64,000 nt of DNA, taken from NCBI GenBank assembly GCA_026416955.1, contig JAOAEE010000027.1, positions 1 to 64,000 on the forward strand, written 5' to 3'. The DNA is from Ignavibacteria bacterium. Lineage in GTDB: Bacteria; Bacteroidota; Ignavibacteria; Kapaibacteriales; UBA2268. Under the pieces are notes generated by a model. That model worked only from the letters and a program-made list of their open reading frames with translations, had not been told where the DNA came from and searched no databases. How positions within the stretch are numbered: position 1 is the stretch's first letter; each line of letters starts with the position of its first letter. A program made the translations under genes and the position numbers. This document shows positions 1-8,982 of the stretch, piece by piece.

Positions 1-906
1 ATCGAAGGGCATCCTAATATTTTTTGGAATTATTCCATAAATCTCTCGGGGGTCGTAATAAGGTTCCTCGGGTTCCTCCCTCCCTATGTCAAACTTTTCG
101 TTTTTTCCTAAATTCTCGACTATATTTCTTGCAATCTGTAAAGCGTGTTCATCGTTTTGTGCATAATGGTCAGAAACACCAGAAATTTTGCAGTGAACAT
201 CGGCACCACCAAGTTCCTCATCTGTAACAACTTCGCCAGTAGCAGCTTTGACTAATGGGGGACCTCCAATAAAAATTGTCGCTTGATTTCTTACCATTAT
301 TGTCTCGTCGCTCATTGCCGGAACATAAGCACCACCAGCAGTACAGGAACCCATTACAACGGAAATTTGTGGAATATTCATAGCCGACATTCTAGCTTGG
401 TTGTAAAAAATTCGCCCAAAATGTTCTTTATCTGGAAAAGTTTCGGATTGATAAGGAAGGAAAATTCCACCAGAATCAACAAGGTAAATACAAGGCAAGC
501 AATTTTGCATAGCAACTTCTTGGGCGCGTATGTGTTTCTTAATTGTCATTGGGAAGTAAGTCCCACCTTTTACAGTAGCATCATTAGCGATAATCAAACA
601 TTCCCGTCCTTTTACGACACCAATACCAGTAATAATACCCGCAGAAGGAGCCTCGTTTTCATACATATCCCAAGCTGCAAGCGGCGATAATTCAAGAAAA
701 GGTGTATCCGGGTCACACAATTTTTTTATTCGCTCCCGTGGTAACAGCTTACCTCGACTTATATGCTTTTCTTTGGCTTTTTCTGGGCCTCCTTGTTTTA
801 CTTTTTCTAATCTTTCTCTCAGCTCTTTTACCAAGCGAATGGAATTTTCGAAATTTTCCTTATACTCTGGCGATTTTGTATTGATTTTACTAACAAATCG
901 TTCCAT
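1..906 (-). CDS. Acyl-CoA carboxylase carboxyltransferase (beta) subunit, methylcrotonoyl-CoA carboxylase-like, partial
   Basis: This is the carboxyltransferase half of a biotin-dependent acyl-CoA carboxylase; it moves carboxyl from biotin to the acyl-CoA. The ATG at 906 opens a frame of 302 codons that runs without a stop off the left window edge, so roughly the C-terminal 230 residues are missing. The stretch [19 protein letters not shown] and the later [10 protein letters not shown] are very close to what I recall of methylcrotonoyl-CoA carboxylase beta subunits, more than of propionyl-CoA carboxylase; the substrate remains an inference. It is last in the operon with acyl-CoA dehydrogenase, icmF and the DUF6125 gene, starting 6 bases after the latter. 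A biotin carrier gene sits far away at 50852-51373; no biotin carboxylase subunit is in the window. Confidence 0.9.
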   Translation of the reverse strand, partial: MERFVSKINTKSPEYKENFENSIRLVKELRERLEKVKQGGPEKAKEKHISRGKLLPRERIKKLCDPDTPFLELSPLAAWDMYENEAPSAGIITGIGVVKGRECLIIANDATVKGGTYFPMTIKKHIRAQEVAMQNCLPCIYLVDSGGIFLPYQSETFPDKEHFGRIFYNQARMSAMNIPQISVVMGSCTAGGAYVPAMSDETIMVRNQATIFIGGPPLVKAATGEVVTDEELGGADVHCKISGVSDHYAQNDEHALQIARNIVENLGKNEKFDIGREEPEEPYYDPREIYGIIPKNIRMPFD

Positions 907-912
907 AGTTTA

Positions 913-1431
913 TCATTCCTTTATAGAAAATTTCCAAATACAATAAAAATCACAATTTGTTCTTTCGGGTGGACAAGAAATAGAACTTGTTTCTATCCTA
1001 TTGTCGATAACTTTTGCAAATAAAGAATACTCAACTAAACCAATACTTTTACAAGGGAAATCGGGTAAACCTTTACGCCGCCTTGCTTCTTGAACTCGAC
1101 ACGTTTTAATATATAATATGAGTGCATTGGGTTCAGCAAAATTTGAATGCTGTTTATTAATATTAGAATATAATCTAAAGTCCAGTGCCTTCTTTAAACC
1201 CCATAAACCAGAATTCTCTTCTAAACCCAAAAACTCTTTTATGCGCCTTGCTTCTATTTGGGTAAATTGTTCCCAAGCGTCACGGTCGAACTCTATTGCC
1301 TTTTCGATGCCAAGTTTTTTCTCTATTGCAAGGAACCAGCAACCATCGTGGGCAAGCCAATTCTTTGCGTAAATTTTTAAAAGTTCCAAAAGTTGTTCAC
1401 GGTTTAACGACTCAATGCTATTTTTTTTCAT
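913..1431 (-). CDS. DUF6125 family protein
   Basis: A 172-residue protein matching the DUF6125 family as I remember it. Visible hallmarks are NWLAHDGCWF near the N-terminus and the Cys-rich C-terminal half with CRVQEARRRKGLPDFPC, then VEYSLFAK and SCPPERTNCDFYC. The biochemical role is not established. The start chosen is the ATG at 1431, whose A is also the last base of the icmF stop (TGATG), with AAGGGG upstream; an upstream ATG at 1497 would lie inside icmF and is unlikely. The position between icmF and an acyl-CoA carboxyltransferase suggests a role in acyl-CoA metabolism. The conserved cysteines could bind metal or be catalytic; that is inference. Confidence 0.8.
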   Translation of the reverse strand: MKKNSIESLNREQLLELLKIYAKNWLAHDGCWFLAIEKKLGIEKAIEFDRDAWEQFTQIEARRIKEFLGLEENSGLWGLKKALDFRLYSNINKQHSNFAEPNALILYIKTCRVQEARRRKGLPDFPCKSIGLVEYSLFAKVIDNRIETSSISCPPERTNCDFYCIWKFSIKE

Positions 1432-4400
1432 CACATTCCCCTTCGATATTTTCCCCCGATTTGATACAATAATTGAGTAATTTCCCCCATTGTGCAATGT
1501 TCAACGGTATTCAGAAGTTCTTCGAAAATATTGCCTTTGGATAGGGCAACATTTCTCAATCGGTCAAGAGCTTCTTGCTTTTTATCTTTATGCCTTTCTT
1601 TAAAATCGGCTACTTGTTGCAATCTCTCTTCCTTTTCTTCGATAGATGCACGTGTCACCTTCATATTATCGTAATAATTAACGGGATTTTCGTTAATAAA
1701 TGTATTTACACCAATGATTGGATACTCTCCTGTTTCTTTTAAAGACTCGTAATAAAGAGACTGTTCTTGAATTTTTGATCTTTGGTATTGCGTTTCCATT
1801 GCTCCAAGAACGCCCCCACGACGGGATAATGCAAGGAATTCATCGAGAACTGCCTCCTCAACCAAATCTGTCAATTCTTCAATAATAAACGAGCCTTGGT
1901 TAGGATTTTCATTTTTTAGTAAACCAAACTCTTTCGAAAGGATTAATTGAATTGCCATTGCCCTACGAACAGACTCTTCGGTTGGGGTTGTTATAGCCTC
2001 GTCATAAGAATTTGTATGTAATGAATTACAATTGTCGTACATTGCCAATAAGCCTTGAAGAGTTGTTCTTATGTCATTAAAATCTATTTCTTGTGCGTGC
2101 AAACTCCGACCAGAAGTTTGAATATGATATTTCAATTTTTGACTTCTTTCGTTAGCACCATAAACATACTTCATTGCTATTGCCCAAATACGGCGAGCAA
2201 CACGGCCAATGACGGAATATTCTGGGTCCATCCCATTGGAGAAGAAGAAGGAAAGGTTTGGAGCAAATTCATCTACGGGAATGCCTCGATTTAAAAAGTA
2301 TTCAACATAAGTAAATCCATTTGCAAGAGTAAAAGCAAGTTGCGTAATAGGATTTGCTCCAGCTTCAGCAATATGATATCCGCTAATGCTCAATGAGTAA
2401 TAATTACGAATTTTATTTTTAGAAAGATATTCTTGGACGTCACCAATTAGTCGCATTGCAAAGTCAATTGAAAAAATGCAAGTGTTTTGTCCTTGGTCTT
2501 CTTTGAGCATATCTGCTTGAACAGTTCCCCGAAGTTTCCTAAAAGTTTCTATTTTTAATTTTTCCTTTTCTTCTTCTGAAAGTTCAATCCCTTGTGATTT
2601 CAATTTTTCCAACTCACGCTTGTATGCAACAAGGAAATAAAAAGCTACCATAATTGGAGCGGGAGCGTTTATTGTCATCGAAACAGAAGTAAGAGGGTCG
2701 GTTTGGTCGAAACCATTCAAGAGGACATCCATATCCTCCACAGTGCAAATAGAAACCCCGCTCTCGCCGATTTTTCCATAAATATCTGGGTCACGGGCTG
2801 GGTCTTCTCCATAAAGAGTTACTCCATCGAAAGCAACAGATAGGCGTTTTGCTTTGTCGTTCTTAGTTAGATAATGAAATCTCTTATTTGTTCTTGCTGG
2901 GCCACCTTCGCCAGCAAACTGCCGTTTCGGGTCCTCGGTGGTTCTTTTGAATGGGAAAACCCCAGCAGTATAAGGAAAATAACCGGGCAAATTCTCAAGA
3001 TAAAGAAACTTTATAAGGTTTCCCCAATCTTCAAATTTCGGTAAAGCAACTTTTGGTAGATAGGTACCACAAATTGATTTATTAAATAACTCAATTTCTA
3101 CTTGTTGGTCCTGAATTTTGTATACTAACTTGTCTTGCTGGTAAAGTCGTTTTCGCTCTTCCCAAGTCAGGAGTAAATCTTGCGAATCTTTCGAAAGTTC
3201 AGCCCATTTTTTTTGAAAAAGTTCATTTAATCTTTTATGCAATTCTCCATTTTGATTTTCAGTTTCAAGAACTTCTAACGATTTTTTCAAAGAGTAAGCC
3301 TCTTCGGCAATTTTGGATTGTTCTTTTACCATTTTCTTGTACTTACGAACAGTTTCGGCAATTTCAGCTAGATAGTTAATTCTTCTATTGTTTATTAATC
3401 CATAATCTCGTTCCAAATTTGTTGGTAGCAATTCAATTACATCTTCTTTTACTCCATAGTCTCCATTTTTTGTTTTACGCAGCAGATTTAATAATGCCTT
3501 GAAAAACTTGTTTACCCCGTGGTTATTAAATTGGTTGCTACTACAAGCAAAAATTGGTAGATCCAACTCTTCGAGAGGAACCCCACGAGGAACTCGAAGC
3601 TGGTGGGTGCGAATGTAGTGGATAATAACTTCGCGTAAAGCATCTTCGGAACCAATTTTTTCGAATTTGTTGATAACAATAAAATCTGCAAGGTCGAGCA
3701 TATCGATTTTTTCCAATTGGCTTGGGGCACCAAATTCCGCTGTCATTACATAAACAGAATAATCTGTTAATGATTTTATTTGACTATCGCCTTGACCAAT
3801 ACCCGGGGTTTCCACAAAAATTAAATCGAAACCACAAGTTTTAAGCAATTTAATAGAGTCTTGAACAAACTGGCCAACATCGCTACCACTATTTCGTGTG
3901 GCAAAACTTCGAAAGAAAACTCTTTTATCATAAATATGATTATAACGAATCCTGTCGCCAAGAAGTGCTCCACCAGTAGTGCTTTTTGTAGGGTCGCTTG
4001 CCAATATAGCAATACTAATATTCGGAGCATATGCAAGAAAGCGTCCAATAATCTCGTCTATTAATGAACTTTTACCACAGCCTCCCGGACCAGTAAAACC
4101 TATAACTAATGATTTTCCTTTATCATATTTTTCGAATAAACTTCGAATAAGATTTGGGTCGGTCTTGGAAGGAAGTTGTTCCTCGATAAAAGTTATTTGT
4201 TTCGAGATCAGATAATGGTTCTCCACATTGTTGTTTGATAAAAGATTATCATCTATATCTTTTAACCATTTGGATTGAATTCTTGGTTTATTTTCATTAA
4301 TCCTACGAATAATATCATCAGCAATTCCATTTATACCTATTCTTTGTCCGTCGACTGCGTGATACAGTTTTGTAACACCATATTCCTCTAATGCTTTAAT

Positions 4401-4697
4401 TTCGGATGGAAGAATAACTCCCCCACCCCCGCCAAAGATTTGCTTTTCTTCTGCCCCGTATTCACGTAGCTGGTCAACAAGAAAGCGAAAATATTCGTTA
4501 TGCCCACCTTGATAGGAACTAATCAAAAGGGCATCGACATCTTCTTGTATAGCAACAGTAACAACCTCGCGAACTGAACGATTATGTCCAAGATGAATAA
4601 CTTCGGCACCACGGCGTTGAAGAAGTCTTCTAAATAGATTTACAGAAACATCGTGTCCATCGAAAAGTGCAGTTGCGGTTAGCAATTTAATACTCAT
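1431..4697 (-). CDS. icmF: Fused isobutyryl-CoA mutase IcmF (B12 domain, G-protein chaperone, mutase)
   Basis: An adenosylcobalamin-dependent carbon-skeleton mutase of 1088 residues, the usual length for IcmF. The order is a B12-binding domain (residues 1-135; DGHD with H15 as likely lower axial ligand, then GGHNEYF and a Gly run), a MeaB-like G domain (P-loop GPGGCGKSS about 203-211, NKFE about 343) and the mutase TIM barrel (about 550-1088). Substrate residues: F581 (YTAGVF) and Q737 (GQNTCIF) sit where methylmalonyl-CoA mutases carry Tyr and Arg, which by family knowledge points to isobutyryl/n-butyryl-CoA rather than methylmalonyl-CoA. It lies 30 bases after an acyl-CoA dehydrogenase gene. 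The G domain would load and protect the cofactor. A related acyl-CoA such as pivalyl- or isovaleryl-CoA is possible. Confidence 0.93.
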   Translation of the reverse strand: MSIKLLTATALFDGHDVSVNLFRRLLQRRGAEVIHLGHNRSVREVVTVAIQEDVDALLISSYQGGHNEYFRFLVDQLREYGAEEKQIFGGGGGVILPSEIKALEEYGVTKLYHAVDGQRIGINGIADDIIRRINENKPRIQSKWLKDIDDNLLSNNNVENHYLISKQITFIEEQLPSKTDPNLIRSLFEKYDKGKSLVIGFTGPGGCGKSSLIDEIIGRFLAYAPNISIAILASDPTKSTTGGALLGDRIRYNHIYDKRVFFRSFATRNSGSDVGQFVQDSIKLLKTCGFDLIFVETPGIGQGDSQIKSLTDYSVYVMTAEFGAPSQLEKIDMLDLADFIVINKFEKIGSEDALREVIIHYIRTHQLRVPRGVPLEELDLPIFACSSNQFNNHGVNKFFKALLNLLRKTKNGDYGVKEDVIELLPTNLERDYGLINNRRINYLAEIAETVRKYKKMVKEQSKIAEEAYSLKKSLEVLETENQNGELHKRLNELFQKKWAELSKDSQDLLLTWEERKRLYQQDKLVYKIQDQQVEIELFNKSICGTYLPKVALPKFEDWGNLIKFLYLENLPGYFPYTAGVFPFKRTTEDPKRQFAGEGGPARTNKRFHYLTKNDKAKRLSVAFDGVTLYGEDPARDPDIYGKIGESGVSICTVEDMDVLLNGFDQTDPLTSVSMTINAPAPIMVAFYFLVAYKRELEKLKSQGIELSEEEKEKLKIETFRKLRGTVQADMLKEDQGQNTCIFSIDFAMRLIGDVQEYLSKNKIRNYYSLSISGYHIAEAGANPITQLAFTLANGFTYVEYFLNRGIPVDEFAPNLSFFFSNGMDPEYSVIGRVARRIWAIAMKYVYGANERSQKLKYHIQTSGRSLHAQEIDFNDIRTTLQGLLAMYDNCNSLHTNSYDEAITTPTEESVRRAMAIQLILSKEFGLLKNENPNQGSFIIEELTDLVEEAVLDEFLALSRRGGVLGAMETQYQRSKIQEQSLYYESLKETGEYPIIGVNTFINENPVNYYDNMKVTRASIEEKEERLQQVADFKERHKDKKQEALDRLRNVALSKGNIFEELLNTVEHCTMGEITQLLYQIGGKYRRGM

Positions 4698-4727
4698 TTC
4701 CTAACTAAATTTTGTTAAACAAATAAA

Positions 4728-5867
4728 TCATTTCAACAAATTTCTTGCAATTACCAATCTTTGAATTTCACTGGTACCTTCGTAAATTTCTGTAATTTTT
4801 GCATCACGATAATATCTTTCTACATTAAAATCTTCTGTATAACCATAGCCACCGTGAATTTGCACTGCTTTGCGTGCAGCGTCCATTGCAACTTCCGAGG
4901 CTTTTAACTTAGCCATAGATGCCTCTGCGGAATAAGGCAAACCACGGTCTTTCATAATAGAAGCACGCCAAGTAAGCAACCACGCTGCATTGTATTCCAT
5001 CCACATATCAGCAAGCATCCATTGAATGGCTTGGAAATTGGCTATCGGTTGGTCGAATTGAACGCGTTCCTTAGAATATTTTACAGAATCTTCGATACAA
5101 GCACGAGCAATTCCAAGTGCTTGAGCTGCAATACCTAACCTTCCACCATCGAGTGTCACCATTGCAACTTTAAATCCTTGATTGAGTTCACCAAGTAAGT
5201 TTTCTTCGGGAACTTCAACATTTTCTAAAATGATTTCTGCGGTCGACGAAGCTCGAATACCTAACTTTCTTTCAATTTTCCCAATCCGATAACCCGGCAT
5301 ATCTTTCTCCACAATAAATGCAGAAACTCCTTTTGTCTTTTTTCCTGGGTCAGTAGATGCTATCAAAACGAAAATATCAGCTTCGGCACCATTTGTTGCA
5401 AACAATTTAGAACCATTTAATATCCATTTATTGCCATCCTTAATTGCAGTCGTTTTAGTGTTCCCAGCATCGGAACCTGCTTGGGCTTCGGTTAAAGAAA
5501 AACTACCAATTTTCCTACCACTTAGTAAATCTGGTAAGTATTTTCTTTTTTGTTCCTCTGTTCCAAATCTATATATTGGGTCGCAAACAAGGGAGGAATG
5601 AGCAGAAATAATAACCCCAGTTGAAGCACACCACCTCGAAATTTCCTCAATAGCAAGAAAATACGACACGAAATCCATCCCAGCCCCACCGTATTCTTGT
5701 GGATAAGCAATTCCCATCAATCCCAGTTCCCCAGCCTCGTGAATTATTTCCCACGGGAATCGGTGATTTCTTTCATTTTCAGAAGCGACCGGAGCAATTT
5801 TCTCTTTTGCGAACTTCGAGACCATATCCCGAAGCATAATCTGTTCTTCCGTCAATAAATACTCCAT
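4728..5867 (-). CDS. Acyl-CoA dehydrogenase, short-chain type
   Basis: An FAD-dependent acyl-CoA dehydrogenase of 379 residues, normal for the family; it makes the 2,3-enoyl-CoA and passes electrons to ETF. Visible are the signature SFSLTEAQAGSDAGN (about 126-140), the C-terminal IHGGYGYTEDFNVERYYRD, and the probable catalytic base E363 in IYEGTSEIQ. The pattern is that of butyryl-CoA/short-chain enzymes; exact chain length or branching cannot be read. The ATG at 5867 is preceded by AGGAGA. This is the first gene of the leftward operon with icmF, the DUF6125 gene and the carboxyltransferase. It is divergent from a second dehydrogenase, with 140 bases between them. Confidence 0.93.
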   Translation of the reverse strand: MEYLLTEEQIMLRDMVSKFAKEKIAPVASENERNHRFPWEIIHEAGELGLMGIAYPQEYGGAGMDFVSYFLAIEEISRWCASTGVIISAHSSLVCDPIYRFGTEEQKRKYLPDLLSGRKIGSFSLTEAQAGSDAGNTKTTAIKDGNKWILNGSKLFATNGAEADIFVLIASTDPGKKTKGVSAFIVEKDMPGYRIGKIERKLGIRASSTAEIILENVEVPEENLLGELNQGFKVAMVTLDGGRLGIAAQALGIARACIEDSVKYSKERVQFDQPIANFQAIQWMLADMWMEYNAAWLLTWRASIMKDRGLPYSAEASMAKLKASEVAMDAARKAVQIHGGYGYTEDFNVERYYRDAKITEIYEGTSEIQRLVIARNLLK

Positions 5868-6007
5868 TTCTTTCTCCTACACAAAAAAACAAAAATAGTT
5901 TGAATAAGTAAAAAAATTTTGTTAATATTATATTTTCAATATATAAAATTTCTTTTTGTTTAAAAAAGGACTTTTTTAAAAATGTATAGAAAAACACTCA
6001 TCAGTGA
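5868..6007. promoter_or_regulatory. Divergent intergenic region between two acyl-CoA dehydrogenase operons
   Basis: A 140-base, very AT-rich gap that must hold the promoters of both acyl-CoA operons. A TATTTTTG element (fits TAnnTTTG) lies on the minus strand at 5890-5897, but I could not pair it with a TTTG at the expected 19-base distance. On the plus strand no clean promoter could be read, and the downstream ATG at 6008 lacks a Shine-Dalgarno sequence. Confidence 0.5.
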
Positions 6008-7168
6008 ATGGAAAATAAATTCAATTTAACAAATGAACAAATTCTGCTCCGCGAAACTGTACGCAATTTCGCCGAAGCAGAAATTAGACCCAAAGCCCGA
6101 GAATTGGACGAGAAAGAAGAGTTTTCGTACGAGTTGGCTTCAAAACTTGCCGAAATGGGTTTTTTCGGTTGTTTCCTTCCAGAAGAATACCGCGGGGCAA
6201 ATCTCGATTACTTATCCTATATTATTGTCGTCGAAGAAATTACACGCGTGGACAGCTCCCAAGGTGTAACAATAGCCGCACATAATTCTCTTGGCGTTGG
6301 TCCAATTTATTATTTTGGAAACGAGGAACAAAAAAAGAAATACCTTCCTAAACTTGCTTCTGGCTATCTTTGGGGGTTTGGTTTAACAGAACCAGAAGCT
6401 GGAAGCGATGCTGGCAACACAAAAACTTTTGCTATTAAATCTGGAAATAAATGGATTATCAACGGCACAAAAATATTTATCACTAACGCTTCAACCGATA
6501 TTACATTGGGTTCAACAATACTTGCGGTAACAGGAACTTTACCCCACGGGAAAAAAGAATATACTTGTTTTTTGGTCGAAAATGGAACAAAAGGATTTAC
6601 TGCTCGACCTATGAAGCACAAGATGATGTGGCGAGCATCCAACACAAGTGAATTAATTCTCGAAGACGTTGAAGTCCCAGAAGAGAATATTTTAGGTAAA
6701 CAAGGAGATGGCTTTAAGCAAATGCTAAAGACACTCGACAATGGTCGACTATCAATTGCTGCAATGGGCTTAGGACTTGCACAAGGAGCCTTCGAATATG
6801 CTTTAAATTATGCTAAAACTCGCAAAACTTTTGGACAACCAATTTCGACTCATCAAGCAATCGCTTTCAAACTTGCAGATATGCAAATGTATATAGACCT
6901 TGCTCGAACATATCTATACAATGTATGTAGAATGCTCGACAACAATCAGAAAATTACAATGGAATCAGCCATCGCAAAACTTTTTTGTTCCGAAGTAGCT
7001 CATATTTGTGCTAATCATTGCGTCCAAATATTAGGTGGCTATGGTCTAATGAAAGAATACGATGCAGAACGATACTACCGAGACCAAAAGATTTTGGAAA
7101 TAGGAGAAGGAACGAGCGAAATTCAAAGGCTTGTTATTGCCCGCTCAATTGGTTGTTTCGATGTATAG
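6008..7168 (+). CDS. Acyl-CoA dehydrogenase
   Basis: A second acyl-CoA dehydrogenase, 386 residues, only partly similar to the one at 4728-5867, so probably of different acyl specificity. Features are GFGLTEPEAGSDAGNTKT in the middle, ILGGYGLMKEYDAERYYRD near the C-terminus, and the probable catalytic base E367 in EIGEGTSEIQ (Gly precedes it where the neighbour has Tyr). It reduces FAD and would feed an ETF; no ETF genes are in the window. It opens the rightward operon with an unknown protein, HMG-CoA synthase, thiolase and DUF35. The start at 6008 has no clear ribosome-binding site, common in this phylum. Confidence 0.93.
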   Translation: MENKFNLTNEQILLRETVRNFAEAEIRPKARELDEKEEFSYELASKLAEMGFFGCFLPEEYRGANLDYLSYIIVVEEITRVDSSQGVTIAAHNSLGVGPIYYFGNEEQKKKYLPKLASGYLWGFGLTEPEAGSDAGNTKTFAIKSGNKWIINGTKIFITNASTDITLGSTILAVTGTLPHGKKEYTCFLVENGTKGFTARPMKHKMMWRASNTSELILEDVEVPEENILGKQGDGFKQMLKTLDNGRLSIAAMGLGLAQGAFEYALNYAKTRKTFGQPISTHQAIAFKLADMQMYIDLARTYLYNVCRMLDNNQKITMESAIAKLFCSEVAHICANHCVQILGGYGLMKEYDAERYYRDQKILEIGEGTSEIQRLVIARSIGCFDV

Positions 7169-7176
7169 GTGTTAAT

Positions 7177-7887
7177 ATGGCATTAGATAAATCTTTTATA
7201 CAAAACTTACCAACCAACCCACTTCTCGGGGAAACTAAAATCATTGAAGAGTTCCGAAAAATATTGGAGGAATCAAACAAAAAATCTACAAGAGAAACAT
7301 ATTACGACGACTTTCTCGATTTGTTCAGTCTTTACCAAGTTTACGCTGCAAAACATTCATTAGACATATTATTTCCACCCCTTACCAACGACAAGAAAAT
7401 TAACACTGGGATTATCATTAACTTCTTCGAAACGAGGCAAAAGGAAATCAACGAACAATTGGAAGATGTTTTGTCGTTGAAAACATTGGCAGAAAAAAAA
7501 TCGACTTTCGAAACTATATTGAGCCAAGACATTACATACAATCTTACCGATAAAGACTTAAATACACTCTACCATAAATTGGATTTAATTATCGACGCGG
7601 TAAACGAAAACTTCGACGTAAAGCGAAGTTTGAAATCAAGGTTGATTAACTTGCTCGGAATTCTTAAACGTGATTTAAAGCCCACTATGCAAAACTTCGA
7701 CAAATTTTGGGCATTGGTTGGCTATACTGGTATTCTATATGGATTATACGAAGACAAGGTTATGAAAATTTTGGACAAAATCAAGGATGTATTAAATTTT
7801 GTTTGGAAAATTCAAGCAAAAGCCGAAGGTTTACCTTCGACAAATCCAGTTATTACAGTTATTTTTAAAGAAATTCATAATAAATGA
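7177..7887 (+). CDS. Protein of unknown function in acyl-CoA operon
   Basis: A 236-residue protein I do not recognise. It starts at the ATG at 7177, eight bases after the dehydrogenase stop; the open frame extends further upstream, but only inside that gene. The sequence is rich in Lys, Asp, Glu, Leu and Ile, looks mostly helical, and has no signal peptide, membrane segment or cysteine; a charged N-terminal half (to about residue 150) is followed by a more hydrophobic stretch around FWALVGYTGILYGLYEDK. It is co-directional with the acyl-CoA dehydrogenase and HMG-CoA synthase with short gaps, so it is very probably translated as part of the operon. A structural or accessory role in acyl-CoA handling is only a guess. 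Confidence 0.75.
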   Translation: MALDKSFIQNLPTNPLLGETKIIEEFRKILEESNKKSTRETYYDDFLDLFSLYQVYAAKHSLDILFPPLTNDKKINTGIIINFFETRQKEINEQLEDVLSLKTLAEKKSTFETILSQDITYNLTDKDLNTLYHKLDLIIDAVNENFDVKRSLKSRLINLLGILKRDLKPTMQNFDKFWALVGYTGILYGLYEDKVMKILDKIKDVLNFVWKIQAKAEGLPSTNPVITVIFKEIHNK

Positions 7888-7912
7888 TATTATTAACAAA
7901 CGAGGATTGACT

Positions 7913-8965
7913 ATGGTTGGAATCGTTGGATATGGGGCATATGTCCCAATTTATCGCATCAAAAGCTCCACAATTGCGAATCAATGGGGTAACGACCCTT
8001 CCTCAATCGAACGAGGTTTGATGCTCATTGAAAAAACTGTTCCCGGGCTGGACGAAGATACAATTACAATATCAATTGCAGCAGCAAAAAACGCTTTAAA
8101 AAGGGCTCGGATTGACCCAAAAAAAATTGGTGCTGTCTATATCGGTTCCGAATCCCATCCCTATGCTGTCAAACCTTCGGGAACAGTGCTAATCGACGCT
8201 CTAGGTATTGGACCAGATGTCCACGTTGCAGATTTTGAATTCGCTTGCAAAGCTGGAACCGAAGCAATGTATGTTGCATACAGCCACGTAAAAAGCGGCG
8301 AAATGGATTATGCGATGGGTATTGGAGCGGATACTTCGCAAGGTGCTCCGGGCGATGCACTTGAATTCAGTGCTTCCGCAGGTGGTTCAGCATTTATCTT
8401 TGGCAAAGAGAATGTCGTTGCCGAAGTTCTTTATACACATTCCTACACAAGCGACACACCCGATTTTTGGCGCAGGGAATACCAAATGTATCCACGCCAC
8501 GGTGGACGTTTCACAGGTGAACCAGCATATTTCAAGCACATACTCGGTTGTGGAAGAGCACTACTTGAAAAATCCGGGATGAAACCAGAAGATTTTCAGT
8601 ATGCTGTCTTCCATATGCCGAATGGTCGCTTTCCACTGAAGGTCGGAAAAGACCTAGGGTTCAAACAAGAACAAATGACCGAAGGTTGGATTGTGAATTT
8701 TATGGGGAACACATATTCTGGTTCGTCCATAACTGGTTTGACTGCTATACTTGATGTTGCCAAACCAGGAGACAAGATTTTCTTAGTATCGTTTGGTTCT
8801 GGTGCTGGTAGTGATGGTTTTATCTTTCAAGTTACCGATAAAATTACCGAGGTTCAAGACCTTGCCCCAAAGACACGCGACATGCTGAACACACCACAAA
8901 AGGTTTATTTAGATTATGGCAAATATGTAGCATATAGAAAGAAAATTCATTTTAATGAATATTAA
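7913..8965 (+). CDS. Hydroxymethylglutaryl-CoA synthase, archaeal type
   Basis: A 350-residue HMG-CoA synthase-family enzyme (thiolase fold) that condenses acetyl-CoA with acetoacetyl-CoA. The nucleophile is C112 in FACKAGTEA, a likely general base is E80 in GSESHPYA, and a conserved His lies in FHMPNGRFP; these patterns match the compact archaeal enzyme rather than the longer eukaryotic one. The ATG at 7913 follows GAGGA; the longer upstream frame begins inside the previous gene. Thiolase and DUF35 genes follow directly, the same trio that forms a substrate-channelling complex in archaea. Whether it serves mevalonate synthesis or acyl-CoA degradation is undecided, as no HMG-CoA reductase or lyase is in view. 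Confidence 0.9.
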   Translation: MVGIVGYGAYVPIYRIKSSTIANQWGNDPSSIERGLMLIEKTVPGLDEDTITISIAAAKNALKRARIDPKKIGAVYIGSESHPYAVKPSGTVLIDALGIGPDVHVADFEFACKAGTEAMYVAYSHVKSGEMDYAMGIGADTSQGAPGDALEFSASAGGSAFIFGKENVVAEVLYTHSYTSDTPDFWRREYQMYPRHGGRFTGEPAYFKHILGCGRALLEKSGMKPEDFQYAVFHMPNGRFPLKVGKDLGFKQEQMTEGWIVNFMGNTYSGSSITGLTAILDVAKPGDKIFLVSFGSGAGSDGFIFQVTDKITEVQDLAPKTRDMLNTPQKVYLDYGKYVAYRKKIHFNEY

Positions 8966-8982
8966 CAAATGTGAGGTAATAG

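Noticed and set aside
283-690. Plus-strand open frame of 135 codons
   Set aside because: It lies fully antisense to the acyl-CoA carboxyltransferase, which has clear family motifs; the product looks like reverse-frame noise.
4698-4727. Cobalamin riboswitch before icmF
   Set aside because: The gap is only 30 bases and icmF is internal to an operon; the 140-base region ahead of the operon shows no B12-box-like conserved core.
5779-5997. Minus-strand open frame of 72 codons upstream of acyl-CoA dehydrogenase
   Set aside because: Phe/Lys/Ile-rich translation of AT-rich intergenic DNA that overlaps the true dehydrogenase start in another frame.
6364-6741. Minus-strand open frame of 125 codons
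   Set aside because: Antisense to the acyl-CoA dehydrogenase at 6008-7168 and without any recognisable domain.
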